Shown here one piece after another: positions 12,380 to 23,431 of a stretch of DNA of 64,000 nt. The DNA comes from Zygnema cylindricum (Eukaryota > Streptophyta > Zygnematophyceae > Zygnematales > Zygnemataceae): positions 1-64,000 of the forward strand of contig JBBHKE010001362.1 of assembly GCA_037447655.1 (NCBI GenBank). Reading direction: 5' to 3'. How positions within the stretch are numbered: the stretch's first letter is position 1; the number at the start of each line of letters is the position of its first letter. Below the pieces are notes generated by a model. That model saw nothing but the letters and a program-made list of their open reading frames with translations. It made no database searches and had not been told where the DNA came from. The position numbers and the translations under genes are program-made.

Positions 12380-13522
12380 TTAACTGATTATTTTATTTTC
12401 TTCTTTCTCTCTACCAAAGCTGAGTCTAATGTCCATGTGTTTAGCTTTAAAATGATGTTTAGGATTGGCAGAAATAGGGATTGCTGCTTGATTATCACAA
12501 AATATTTTCTTCACACCACTCTTAAGATGACCAAGTTCACCAAGTAAAGACTTGACCCACATCAATTCTTCTACAGCAGAGCAAGAGGCCATATACGCAG
12601 CCTCCATGGTGGACTGAGCAATAGCCTTTTGCTGTTTGCTACTCCAACAGCAAGCCCCATCACCCACATATAATACATATCCAGAAGTGCATCTCCTCAT
12701 CGGAGCATCACCATAACTAGCATCATTCCAAGTAGTGATGTCAGTATTCTCCCCACCCAAATGCAACCATAGATCCCTAGTTCCTATCAAGTATCTAAGA
12801 ACTCTCTTAGCTACCTCCCAATCCTTCTTAGTGGGAGCATTTAGACTTCTTCTCAGCACTCCTACAACTGCAGCTAAATCTGGCCGGGTACAATTCATAA
12901 AATAGATTAGACTTCCCACTACTTGCCTGTAAGGAATAGTCGGCATGAACTTCTGTTCTTCAAGAGATAATTCCTCGTCTAAGACTATGACTCCTTCTTC
13001 CTCACTCCCCTCACTTCCCTTTTTCAATTCCATTGGAGTTGTACAACTATTAGCTTTATCCATTTGAAATTTTTCAAGCATGTTCCCTATTGCTTCCTTT
13101 TGAGTCAATCTTATAATTTTTCTTTATCGGTCTCTCTCTACTTGAATTCCCAAAATATATTTTGCTTCCCCCATATCCTTCATTTCAAATCTCCCCTTAA
13201 AATCAGTTTTCAGTTTATTATTTTTTTCCATTGATTTACTTAAAACAAGCAAATCATCAACATAAATTGCAATAAATATATAACCTTCCTCATCTTCGAA
13301 AACATAGATTGAGTGATCTGAGCTGATTCGGATATATCCCAGACCGGTAAGAAACTCATCAAGTTTCTTATTCCACTGTCGAGGCGCATTTTTCAAACCA
13401 TAAAGAGATTTAATCAGCCGACATACCTTACTCTCCTCTCCTTCTTCCACAAACCCTTCGGGTTGTCGCATGATGATCTCCTCTTCCAATTCTCCATGCA
13501 AAAAGGCTGTTTTGATGTCCAT
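12380..13522 (-). pseudogene. RT C-terminal part and RNase H of inner RLC-1 element
   Basis: Two frames carry the rest of pol. 13124-13522 has the RT with LHGELEEEI, LIKSLYGLKNAPRQW and the active-site block IAIYVDDLLVL. 12380-13108 has the post-RT region and RNase H (WNDASYGDAPMRRCTSGY, STMEAAYMAS, IFCDNQAAI). A TAG separates it from the larger upstream frame where Gln is expected (MEVH then MDIKTAF), and another stop follows ERDR. Both losses are single-base events, so the RT would be complete but for these breaks. Confidence 0.88.
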
Positions 13523-15700
13523 CTAGTGCACTTCCATGTCTTCCGCTGCTGCCAGGCTGAGAAGTATGCGGACAGAGGGAAATCTGACCATCGGGGCAAA
13601 GGTTTCCTCGTAGTCAATTCCCTCCTTTTGTGTAAATCCCTTTCCCACTAGTCGAGCCTTGTAGCGCTCGATTGTGTTATCTGGGTTCAGTTTTAATTTG
13701 AAAACCCACTTACAACCGATTGGTTTTCTGTTAGGTGGACAATCCACCAGCTCCCAAGTATCGGCTGCCATAATTGAGGCCATCTCTTCATTGATGGCTG
13801 TCTTCCACCGATTTCTTTCTGGAAAAGTCATCGCCTCTCCATAAGTTTGAGGTTCATCTTGATGAGATAGTTTTGTTACCTTGTTATTAACCTGTTTTTC
13901 TTGCAGTCTTTTACTACTTCTCCTTCCCCCTTCAAAATCTGAGGCCGGAATAGATGGTTCTCGTGGATTCTTTGGAACAAACTTGGTTTCTCCCCTATCC
14001 CTTGATTCCGAATCAATTTCCACCACGTCTTCCGCTTCGGGTAGAGTTGTCACTGGAGTTTCCACAGCCGAGTCCTTTTCGGTCTGATTTGTACCTGCAA
14101 GAATGTCATCGTCTCTAAAACCTGGATAGTTAGGAAGCTCAAAGTCATCAGAATTTTCTGACTCAAATCTGATTTTTACTGACTTTGTATATTTGAAGGG
14201 ATCCACAGACTTTCCTTCATCCATAACTACTAGATGCTTTACTAAGATTATGTCTTCTCTTTTTAGATCATAAACTCTATATCCTTTAACATACTCATCA
14301 TATCCTAATAAGTATCCCGGTTTTCCTTTAGGATCTAGCTTACAATTGGACCGATCAATATCTAGACTGAATACTTGACTGCCGAAAACCTTTAAGTGAG
14401 ATAAGTCTGGTTTCCGGCCTCTCCATCTCTCATAAGGTGTTTGATCTTTTATAGCTAAAGTAAGAACCCTATTTTTTAGGTAATTAGCACAATTCATTGC
14501 TTCTGCCCAAAACCTTTTTCCTATCTTCTTATCTGACAACATACGTCTAGCACTATCACTTAGTGTTCTATTTAACCTTTCAGCTACCCCATTCTGTTCC
14601 AGGTTTTCTAGAACTATCTTTTGGTGTTGAACCCCATCTTCTCTCAGAAAATTTTCAAACTGGTTAGAAGTATACTCTCCACCATTGTCACTCCTTATTC
14701 TCTTGATTGAAGTTTCATGAAATTTTTCGCTCCATACTTTATATTGTCTAAAACAATCCTGAGCTTCGGACTTGTTTTTCAAAAAATACACTCGCGAATA
14801 CCGAGACCAATCATCAGTGATAGTCATCATAAATCTCTTCCCCCCCGGTGAGGGCACTTTAGCTGGTCCCCAAATATCTGTGTGTACTAGATCTAGAATT
14901 TTTTCTCCCTTATAGGTGGCTGTTTTAGGAAAGGGTAATCTGTGTGTTTTACCTTGAGCACATCCACTACAATCACTTATATTATCATTCTCACTAAACT
15001 TAATCCCTTCCACCACTCCCATCTTTTTCATCTCTCTTAACTTGTCTAGATTCACATGCCCAAGCCTCTTATGCCACATCATAATATCATGAACACCAGC
15101 ATAATAAAGTTTCTTCTTTTCATTACTTAAAACCAGCCTAAACATCCCATGGCTACCTTTCTCAGCAATGAAATAGACATCCTCCTCAAAACTAGCAGTA
15201 AAGACTCCTTCCCTAGTGCTAGTAAAAAAACCCTTATCATCTAATACGGATGTAGAGATGAGGTTTTTGTTCAGCTCCGGAATAAACAATACATCGGAGA
15301 ATGTTACTATGGATGTCTTTCCGACTACTAACACTTTCAAATCTACCGATCCTACAAGAGTAGTGGTGACTATCCTTCCATCCCCGTACTCTATCTCTAC
15401 GATGGGAATCTTTCTTATCTTAGTGAACAGGTGCCTATCCTTACACATGTGCATGGAGACACCTGAATCTACAATCCAGCCTGCTTCACCTTTGAATCCA
15501 CCGTAAGCACATTTCTGCCTTCGTGGTATTTCGACCTCGTTTTTCGCCTCCAACTCCTCATCCAAAAGAAGCTCATCGTCCTCGTCCTCGCATTCCGCCT
15601 CATGAACTTGTGTCACAAAGGCCTTTTTCTTTCCTCTCGGGGTACCACCGGTCTGCCCCTCTTTTAACCGAAGCTCGGTTAGCTTAGTGCACTCTGCCAT
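13523..15700 (-). pseudogene. Protease, integrase and RT N-terminus of inner RLC-1 element
   Basis: A 725-codon open frame starting within the zinc knuckle. In order: protease with WIVDSGVSMHMC (Ala to Val beside the active Asp-Ser-Gly), pre-integrase WHKRLGHVNLDKL and CSGCAQGKTHRLPFP, integrase catalytic residues in LVHTDIWGP, IRSDNGGEY and EQNGVAERLNRT, a Ser/Glu-rich linker, then the RT start (EEMASIMAADTWELVD, GCKWVFKLKLNPD, ARLVGKGFTQKEGIDY). It ends at a TAG replacing Gln. The length of the open stretch suggests a fairly recent insertion. As a whole the polyprotein is broken, so it is listed as a pseudogene. Confidence 0.9.
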
Positions 15701-16602
15701 ATAGTGCCCAGGTTTCTTACAAAAATGACATAAACCTTTGGGAGCCCTTGGTCCGAACTCGTCGGTCTGATTTTTTTGCTCCCTACCCCCATAGTTTAAG
15801 ACTGGTTTCCGAGAATCCTTTTTCCTCTAGTCAGTCGCTGTTGCCAAAGCTTGGCCACTCTTTCCTCCCCTTCGGATCTCAATCGTATTCTCTCGAACGA
15901 GAATCATCCCTACCATTGAGTTCCATATCCACCTTGAGTCAGGCAAGTCCTTCACACGGTTGACTATGTTCTCAAACTCATCAGGTAACTTCATTAGTAA
16001 ACAGTTAACCTTTTCTTTTTCACTACAAACTTTTCCCGCACTCTCTAGCTCCATGAAGAGTGTAGAAAGCTATTTGCAAAAATCCAACATATTTCCCCCT
16101 TTGTATACATACTCCTTAACTTTCAGATCAGCCAACTATTGTTGTTGAATCGTACCACTTCGGTAAATCTCTATGAGAGCCATCCAAAGATCGGATGCCC
16201 TCTCTACCTGCAAATGAGGACATGCAAGTCCTTGAGTGGGATGGCGTAGGATGAAGTGCTTTGCCGCAATATTGTTGAAGTCCCAGGTTTCAGTATCATT
16301 CTCCTCGTTCCTCGGAATAAGTGACATGAATGCTAAACCAGTTGCTATAAGTGTGGTCGCCTCCTTCTCCTTTCCTTTGTCCACCACCTCTCCTTCCTTT
16401 GTTTCCTCCGTTGAAGGTGAATCCTCTTTCCTGGTGAATCTGCTTTCTTTAAACCCGGGAGGAATTCCAAGACTTGATGGACGCCTCAATCGTCCACTCA
16501 ATATCCCCCAAAACCTTTTTTCGCATAGAGCTCCTATCATCATATTTCCCAGTATATGAAGCTAGTTCCATTAAAGATTGGTACACTAGAGGGTGGGCCC
16601 AT
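15701..16602 (-). pseudogene. gag of inner RLC-1 element
   Basis: Starts at the ATG (16602-16600) inside the primer site with MGPPSSVPIFNGTSFIYWE, then a 1-base deletion relative to the outer copy shifts frame at the next codons. Homology continues in a 135-codon frame (16136-16543: CEKRFWGILSGRLRRP, KHFILRHPTQGL), a TAG after QQQ, a 75-codon frame (15827-16054: LLMKLPDEFENIV, MILVRENTIEIRR), a TAG where Trp is expected, and the zinc knuckle CHFCKKPGHYMAEC. Several breaks are consistent with C-to-T or G-to-A changes. Confidence 0.87.
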
Positions 16603-16606
16603 AACC
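16592..16606 (-). promoter_or_regulatory. Primer binding site, anticodon-arm type, inner RLC-1 element
   Basis: On the minus strand GGTTATGGGCCCACC abuts the 5' LTR and is a 15/15 complement of the anticodon arm of plant initiator tRNA-Met (GGUGGGCCCAUAACC). An in-frame TAG lies two codons upstream of the ATG, so the AUG in this site is the first usable gag AUG here. Confidence 0.85.
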
Positions 16607-17653
16607 TAAAACTCTGAGACCTCCATAAGTCCTCAGAGTGGACAGCTTCCAAAGAGCCTCTAGGATAACCCTGACCCCTTTGTGTTTCAGCAAGAATAAC
16701 TGCCACCCCGGCAAACAAAAACTCTGACCACCTTCACTCCTGTGAAGGCAAGACTCCCTTGAGTGTATAGCAAAAAGAATCTCTGAATTTGCTCCCTTGA
16801 GCAATAAGTTATGGAGGGTCAAAGTTGACCTTTTGTACAGAAGCTCTCTGGGAGAGAGGGTCCTATCTACCATTTTTTTCTAAGTCCTATCTCTCTCACA
16901 AACTCTATCTACTGATGTACGGAACCAATCAGATTACAGTTCCGTACCCAAAATTACAGCTACCGGTGTACTTTATGTACGGACACTGTACGACATGCCT
17001 TAAATGTCGACACGTGGTTTGTCCGGATTCGCTCCTTTAATCCTCGGAGATGCCACGCTCCAATGTAACTTCGCCACGTGTCATCCGATGTGGCGATGCC
17101 ACAAACCGCCGAATTCTCCTTCCGCGATATCGGCGCTAATTCCGGCCGTCCGATTTAAACTCGCATTTGATCGTAGCCGTAATAAATACATGCGCGGTAT
17201 TTGTTTCGCTTACTAAATCAATGCGCGGTATTGATTTCTTACCCGTACCGCAATTCGTACTTTTACACTACCATAACTATGTATCCCGTTAACAGTTATA
17301 GTTAAATGACTTATCCTACGTGTATTTGTTTAAATAACTATCGTACTATATACTATGTAACATTACTTCTAGACTTAACGGCTAAGGCTACCGGCTATCT
17401 ACTCATTGACGGCCGGCAGGTACCAGGATCAAATCCTGTTGCCGGCACATACCTTTTGTAATTAATCCCTATACTAATATAAATTTCCCGTAAACCTGAG
17501 GATAGCCTAGGTAGCCATGGCTCTAGATTCCTCTCAAATTTCTCAGTGACTGCGACAAGTTTGAGAGTTGGAGAGAGAAGTTAGAGGTAGACTGCCTCGG
17601 CTTCTTTATTTCTATTCAGACCTAGAAAATACTTCAAACCATTAATTTCTACA
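16607..17653 (-). repeat. 5' LTR of inner RLC-1 element
   Basis: 1047 bp, starting TGTAGAAATTAATGG at 17653 on the minus strand and ending TTTTA beside the primer site. It contains a hairpin-forming inverted repeat, GTACGGAAC at 16917 and GTTCCGTAC ending 16947. Confidence 0.92.
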
Positions 17654-19284
17654 CTAATCTATCTCATCAAGATGAACCTCAAACTTATGGAGAGGCGATG
17701 ACTTGTCTAGAAAGATACCGGTGAAAGAAAACCATCAATGAGGAGATGGCCTCAATTATGGCAACCGATACTTGGGAGCTGGTGGATTGTCCACCTAACC
17801 AAAAACTAATCGGTTGTAAGTGGATTTTCAAGTTAAAAATAAACCTAGATAACACAATCGAGGGCTACAAGGCCAATCTAGTGGCAAAGGGATTTACACA
17901 AAAGGAGGGAATTGACTACGAGGAAACCTTTGCCTCGGTGGTCAGATTTCCCTCCGTCCGCATACTTCTCAGCCTGCCAGCAGCGGAAGACATGGAAGTC
18001 CACCAGATGGACATCGAGAGAGCCTTTTTTAATGGAGAATTGGAAGAGGAGATCTTCATGCGACAACCCGAACGGTTTGTGGAGGAAAGAGAGGAGAGTA
18101 AGGTATGCCAGCTGATTAAATCTCTTTATGATTTGAAACAGGCGCCTCGTTAATGGAATAAGAAGCTTGATGAGTTTCTTACCGGTGTGGGATATATCCG
18201 GATCAGCTCAGATCACTCAATCTATGTTTTCGAATATGAGGAAGGTTTTATATTTATTGCAATTTATGTTGATGATTTGCTTGTTTTAAGTAAATCAATG
18301 GAAAAAATTAATAAACTGAAAACCGATCTTAAGGGGAGATTTGAAATGAAGGATATGGGGGAAGCAAAATATATTTTGGGAATTTAAGTAGAGAGAGACC
18401 AAAAAAGAAAAATTATAAGATTGACTCAAAAAGAAGCAATAGAGAACATGCTTGAAAAATTTCAAATGGATAAAGCTAATAGTTGTACAACTCCAATGGA
18501 GTTTAAAAAGGGAAGTGAGGGGAGTGAGGAAGAAGGAGTCATAGTTTTAGACGAGGAATTATCTCCTGAAGAACAGAAGTTCATGCAGACTATTCCTTAC
18601 AAGCAAGTAGTGGGAAGTCTAATCTATTTTATGAATTGTATTCGGCCAGATTTAGCTGCAGCTGTAGGAGTGCAAAGTAGAAGTCTAAATGCTCCCACTA
18701 AGAGGGATTGGGAGGAAGCTAAGAGAGTCTTTAGATAATTGATAGGAACTAGGGATCTATGGTTTCATTTGGGTGGGGAGAATACTGACATCACTACTTG
18801 GAGTGATTCCAGTTATGGTGATGCTTCGATGAGGAGATGCACTTCTGGATATGTATTATATGTGGGTGATGGGGCTTGCTGTTGGAGTAGCAAACAACAA
18901 AAGGTTATTGCTCAATCCACCATGGAGGCTGAGTATATGGCCTCTTGCTGTGCTCTAAAAGAATTGATGTGGGTCAAGTCTTTGCTTGGTGAGCTTGGTC
19001 ACCTTAAGAGTGGTGTGCAGAAAATATTTTGTGATAATCAGGCAACAATTGCTATTTGTGCCAATCCTAAACATCATTTTAAAGCCAAACACATGGATAT
19101 TAGACTCAGCTTTGTTAGAGAGAAAGTAGAAAATAAAATAATCAGTTTAGAGTACCGACCAGATAGTGAGATGGTACCAGATATGATGACCAAACTTGTG
19201 CCTTCCCCTAAGCTAATTTTTTGCAGGGAGAAGTGTGGTCTGAAATTAAAGATTGACAAGAAAATAAAGGTGTGTAGAAATTAA
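17654..19284 (+). pseudogene. RT and RNase H of outer RLC-1 element (second half of pol)
   Basis: Resumes the coding sequence interrupted at 11207. Frames 17746-18153, 18187-18387, 18421-18738 and 18739-19284 give RT start (EEMASIMATDTWELVD), IAIYVDDLLVL, the post-RT linker and RNase H (WSDSSYGDASMRRCTSGY, STMEAEYMAS, IFCDNQATI). Stops replace Gln at APR-WNKK, Gln at ILGI-VERD and Tyr at VFR-LIGT. The RNase H end is otherwise well preserved and the frame runs just into the 3' LTR. Confidence 0.9.
19258..19272 (+). promoter_or_regulatory. Polypurine tract region of outer RLC-1 element
   Basis: AAGAAAATAAAGGTG directly precedes the 3' LTR start at 19273. One T interrupts the expected terminal purine run seen in the inner copy. 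Confidence 0.65.
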
Positions 19285-20327
19285 TGGTCCATTTTAAGTA
19301 TTTTCTAGGTCTAAATAGAAATATAGAAAGGAGCTGAGGCAGTGTACCTCTAACTTCTCTCTCCAACTCTTAAACTTGTCGCAGTCACTGAGAAATTGGA
19401 GAGGGAGCTAGATTCATGGCTACCTAGGCTATCCAGAGGTTTACGAGAAATACATATTAGTTAGGGGTTTATTTACTAAAATGTATGTGTTGGCCACAAG
19501 ATTTGATCCTGGTACCTACCGGCCGGCAAACAGACGATAGGCGGTAGCCTTAACCGTTAAGTCTACAACTAGTGTTACATATTATATGGTTGGATAATTA
19601 CTTAAAAATTATCAGGTAGGATAATTCATTTAACTGTAACTGTTTACGGGATACATAGATCCAGTAATGTAAAAGTACGGATTACGGTACAGATAAGAAA
19701 CCAATACCGCGCATTTATTTCTTTAATGAAACGAATATCGCGCATGTATTTATTACGGCTACGATTAAATGTGAATTTAATCGGACGGCCGACATTAACG
19801 CCGAGATCGCGGAAGAGGATTTCGGCGGTTTGTGGTCATCGCCACATCGGATGACACGTGGCGGAATGACATTGGATTGCAGCATCTCTGAGGATTAAGG
19901 GAGCGAATCCGGACATACCACGTGTCCACATTTAGGCCATGTCGTACAGTGTCCGTACAGAAAGTACACCGACAGCTGTACTTTTGTGTACGGAAATGTA
20001 ATCTGATTGGCTCCTTACATCAGTAGATAGAGTCTGTGAGAGAGATAGGACTTAGAAAAATTAGGAGATAGGACCCTCTCTCCCAGGGAGCTTCTATAGA
20101 AAAGGTCAACTTTGACCCTCCATAACTTACTGCTCAGGGGAGCAAATTCAAAGTTTCTTTTTGCTATAGACTCAGTGGAGTCTTGCCTTCAGAGGGGTGA
20201 AGTTGGTCAGAGTTATTGTCTGTCAGGGTGGCTGCTGTTTTTGCCGAAACACAAAGGGGTCAGGGTTATCGTAGAGGCTTCTTGGAAGCTGTCCACTCTG
20301 AGGACTTATGGAGGTCTCAGAGTTTCA
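19273..20327 (+). repeat. 3' LTR of outer RLC-1 element
   Basis: 1055 bp from TGTAGAAATTAATGG to GAGTTTCA. It keeps the canonical TG...CA ends. It matches 7407-8460 with numerous substitutions, so this insertion is older than element E. Confidence 0.92.
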
Positions 20328-20388
20328 GCGCGGGAAACCAAGTAGACGAAACGATGTGAGGAAGGGCGGGAAATAGCGAAGTTGGAAG

Positions 20389-21449
20389 TGTTGTTCATAG
20401 CCCTTTTCAGCCATGAATGTACCCTCGGAAGCACCACAGACTACCCCAAAACAGCCTCCTTTGATTCCACTCAGAATTCTACAGAATAACCAAACCAAGC
20501 TGAAACTACTCAACCAGATAGTTCCAAGTCCACTAAGTATTCCCACCAAATTTTATATAATAATACCAAACCGAATAATCACAACACGTAGTCAAAGTTG
20601 CAGAAAAACAGCCTGCCAGAACTTTGATAAATATGACCAACTTCACAATGAAGCCCCAAGCAAACCAGACACACAATAGGTCTGCAAATTCGCCACAATA
20701 TTGCCGATGCAAAGAGGAACACACATGCAAAATTTCAGATAATTCTGCTAATAAAACTGAGAGCAATTCTCAGATGAAAATCCCAAAAAGGAGCAGAAAC
20801 AGTTTCTGTCCAAAAAAGTTCCTAAGTCTAGAAATGACTAAGTCCTACAAATATATACTACAGCTTACTACTAACTGTACGGAGGCATACCAGCCGTACG
20901 TAATCAATCGACTACCTCTATTAATGTGAGTGTACCTGAGAGCTACAATAATAATTAATACACGGGACAAACATTGTTAAATATTTACAAGTCTTACGAA
21001 TTCCGTCAAACAAATCAGGACCGTCCAAAATAAATATCATGTGATGGACGCGATTTCGCGTCCCTCACCAAACTGACGGCGCTGCCGTCCGTAGCTCCGG
21101 TGGCGTCCAATTCATCACATGCTGACCGCCGCATTATGTTTCGTACGGCCGATGTACAATTTAAATCATTTCGAATGTTAATCATCGGATCGCTTCGCGA
21201 TCCGCCGTCCATTTCTCCAACACATTCAACACTTTCGTCTATGTTTCTTCGCGTCACTTGAAGTCCAATTCCGTACGTTCAATACTCTTAGTACTTAGTA
21301 TGCAAGCTGCTATGGCTGCGATGTGACCAGCGCAGCATGGCAGCACAATATCTTTTTCATACATGCTGCTATGTCTGCGGTGTGACCAGCGCAGCATGGC
21401 AGCATAGCAATGTGATATAGAGAGGACTAAAGGTTTCCAAAAACCAACA
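20389..21449 (-). repeat. 3' LTR of element E
   Basis: On the plus strand it runs from TGTTGTTCATAGCCC to AACCAACA. It contains a short duplicated block, GCTATG(G/T)CTGCG(A/G)TGTGACCAGC, near 21310 and 21368. Confidence 0.93.
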
Positions 21450-22022
21450 CTCCCCCAAACCTTTAGACTCACTCAACCACTAAGTCCACATTCTTCTACC
21501 ATTACTCCCCCGATTTGCAGATCCATTGGAACCTCCACAGTAAATCAAGATAGCATTAGAATCTTATACTGTACCCACGAAACATTTTGTACGCACGAAA
21601 CGACACGCCCTCACGAAACTGACTTTTCAAAACAACACTCCCCCGAAAATTTAGTTTCGTGCATCTGGAATTAAATATGTCGCGTGTTAAAAATAACTGT
21701 ACCTTTCCGTACCTGCAAATTTCCTCCCTTTTTCCCTTTCGTTCAAACTTCACCACTGCTTCCGCTGCGCTGCGTTGCTGCGTTGCGACGCGAACTGCTT
21801 TTGCCGATTCACCACTGCTCCAGCTGCGTTACTGCTCCAACTTCTTTCTGCCATTTCTTCCAAAAATGCGTCCTCTCCAAAAACCATTGCTACCGTTGCC
21901 TCTTCTTGAGTCTTTCAAAAAAAAATTAAACTTTCTTTTCAACTAAATTAAAGAAAAACAAAATGCAAAATTCGAAATTTTACATATATTACTGAATTTT
22001 AATGGTAGTCACCTCCGTAAAC
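21450..22022 (-). other. Non-coding 3' internal region of element E with three polypurine-tract-like motifs
   Basis: On the minus strand GGGGGAG occurs directly before the 3' LTR (21450-21456) and again near 21505 and 21640; the last is followed by GTGTTG, like the true LTR start. The region after the gag stop has no coding similarity. Confidence 0.7.
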
Positions 22023-23427
22023 TTACTTTTCACGCCGTCTTCTTTTAACCACTTTCGGAACATGTTTTCTTCTACTAGTGATCTTTTGAGTCCTGCCTTT
22101 TTTCTTTGTTTTCTTAATGAATTTTTGTGATTTATGTAAGTTTACATCTTTGTCACCGTTTTCTACTCTTTTAATGTCATCAATTCTAATTCCTGCCTTT
22201 TTCTTCACTAATCTCTTCTTCCAGGTTTCTTTTCCTATTTTTCCAATTTTTGCAGTTTTATTTCGTTTTCCAAAATTACAAACTCCCTCTCTTACCCCAA
22301 TAATCTGAACATTTTTCCTCTCATCTTCTCTAAGGTCATTAAATTCCACATCCACATTATTTTTCTGTTCCACTATCACTTCCTCATCTTTTCCTCCCAC
22401 TCCTTTTACTTCACTTAACTCTCCCTCTTGTAAGCATTTTCCACTCACCAATCTGTCACCAGAAAAAGTTTCAAAAACCGCGTCCTTTTCTGTCTCCTTT
22501 TCCTCCACACCATCTTCGGTGACAATTATTTTTCCCCCTCTGTCCTCGTTCTCCATATTTCCAAAAATGACGTTCGGCAAATAAACAAATTTCTCGAAAG
22601 AAAGTGTAACCCTTTTATCTTCACAATATTTCCTCGGATCAGTAAATGCATTCAGTTGCTTTTGTATAGGGGGCTGAACTCGGTTGTTGTCCAACCCTTC
22701 TCTGGAATTTCCTGTGAGACATGCACTTTTATATAGAGGACATACCCTGAAAGTATGTCCTACATCATTAAAATAAAAACAATTTTCTTCCTTACAACTT
22801 CTCTTATTTCTTTGAAACTGTGATCTGGCACCTTGAAAATTCCCCCTAATATTTAGAGCCTCATTATTGGCCTCTTCATCTAAAACACACCTGATTGCTT
22901 ATTGTAAGTTCCAATCATTTTTATCAACCTGTTTTAATCTATCTAAAGCACACCTATATTCCTTAGGTAATCCTTTCATTAACAAAAAAAACCTTTTGAG
23001 CATTTGTAAAGTTTCCACTTGCAATCTCATTTTCTACAAACAATATTTGTAACCCTATACAATAATTCATCATACTACCTCCATCATACTTATACTCAAC
23101 TATTTTTGTGACACTACTCATCCAATGATACACGGAAGTCTTTTGATATCCACATTCTAAGCACTTCCATAACTCAGCTGCACTTTCCAGACCAAGGTAA
23201 GTCAATACAAATTCCTCATTCAAAGATAGCTTGATAATCAGCATACACTCATTGTTCTTCTCCTCCCATCCAACCGATGATTCAACACATGTCCCGTCCA
23301 CCACATCCATTAGCTTCCTCGACTTGAAGTAGCTCTCCATCATACTCCTCCAATAGTAATATTTAGAACCATCAAATATGGGCAGGGTTGATTCATACAA
23401 AATGGGTAGCCATGGGCGTGGGCCCAT
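22023..23427 (-). pseudogene. gag of element E (broken)
   Basis: From the ATG in the primer site (23427-23425): MGPRPWLPILYESTLPIFDGS, with the Copia Gag start FDGSKYYYWRSMMESYF about 18 residues in. The frame stays open to 22963. Homology (KGLPKEYRCALDRL) continues in another frame after a slip near the run of eight T at about 22984-22991 (plus A run), then meets TAA after DWNLQ. A zinc-knuckle-like block CFYFNDVGHTFRVC (second Cys replaced by Phe) lies near 22765. The last frame (22023-22694) is acidic, then strongly basic (RRKHVPKVVKRRRREK end). An in-frame ATG in the LTR, ten codons before the primer-site ATG, is an alternative start. Confidence 0.82.
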
Positions 23428-23431
23428 AACC
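23418..23431 (-). promoter_or_regulatory. Primer binding site, anticodon-arm type, element E
   Basis: On the minus strand GGTTATGGGCCCAC directly follows the 5' LTR. It is a 14-base match to the complement of the plant initiator tRNA-Met anticodon arm. Confidence 0.83.

Larger units (their letters stand above)
11208..17653 (-). mobile_element. Inner RLC-1 Copia retrotransposon, nested antisense
   Basis: Complete element of 6446 bp with LTRs at 11208-12255 and 16607-17653, polypurine tract and primer site. It is flanked by CTAAA (11203-11207) and CTAAT (17654-17658), a 5-bp target duplication with one mismatch. It sits in the linker between integrase and RT of another member of the same family, in the opposite direction. 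Most of pol is open, including one 725-codon frame, so it is the best-preserved RLC-1 copy here, yet several stops break gag and pol. Confidence 0.93.
7407..20327 (+). mobile_element. Outer RLC-1 Copia retrotransposon, split by a nested antisense copy
   Basis: The 5' LTR is 7407-8460, internal part one is 8461-11207, internal part two is 17654-19272, and the 3' LTR is 19273-20327. The two internal parts are continuous when compared with the inner copy: the break falls in the integrase-RT linker just after the GGTAAC that ends part one. Removing 11208-17653 leaves an element of about 6.5 kb in normal Copia order (gag, protease, integrase, RT, RNase H). No target duplication is seen (left flank TCTAC, right flank GCGCG), so an edge may have been rearranged. 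Several stop codons make it non-autonomous now. Confidence 0.92.

Noticed and set aside
16592-16606. tRNA-Met gene fragment
   Set aside because: Only the anticodon-arm complement is present, always right after an LTR; acceptor, D and T arms are missing, so it is a primer site.
21659-21946. ORF of 95 codons on the plus strand in element E
   Set aside because: Antisense to the element, in its non-coding 3' region; no domain recognised.
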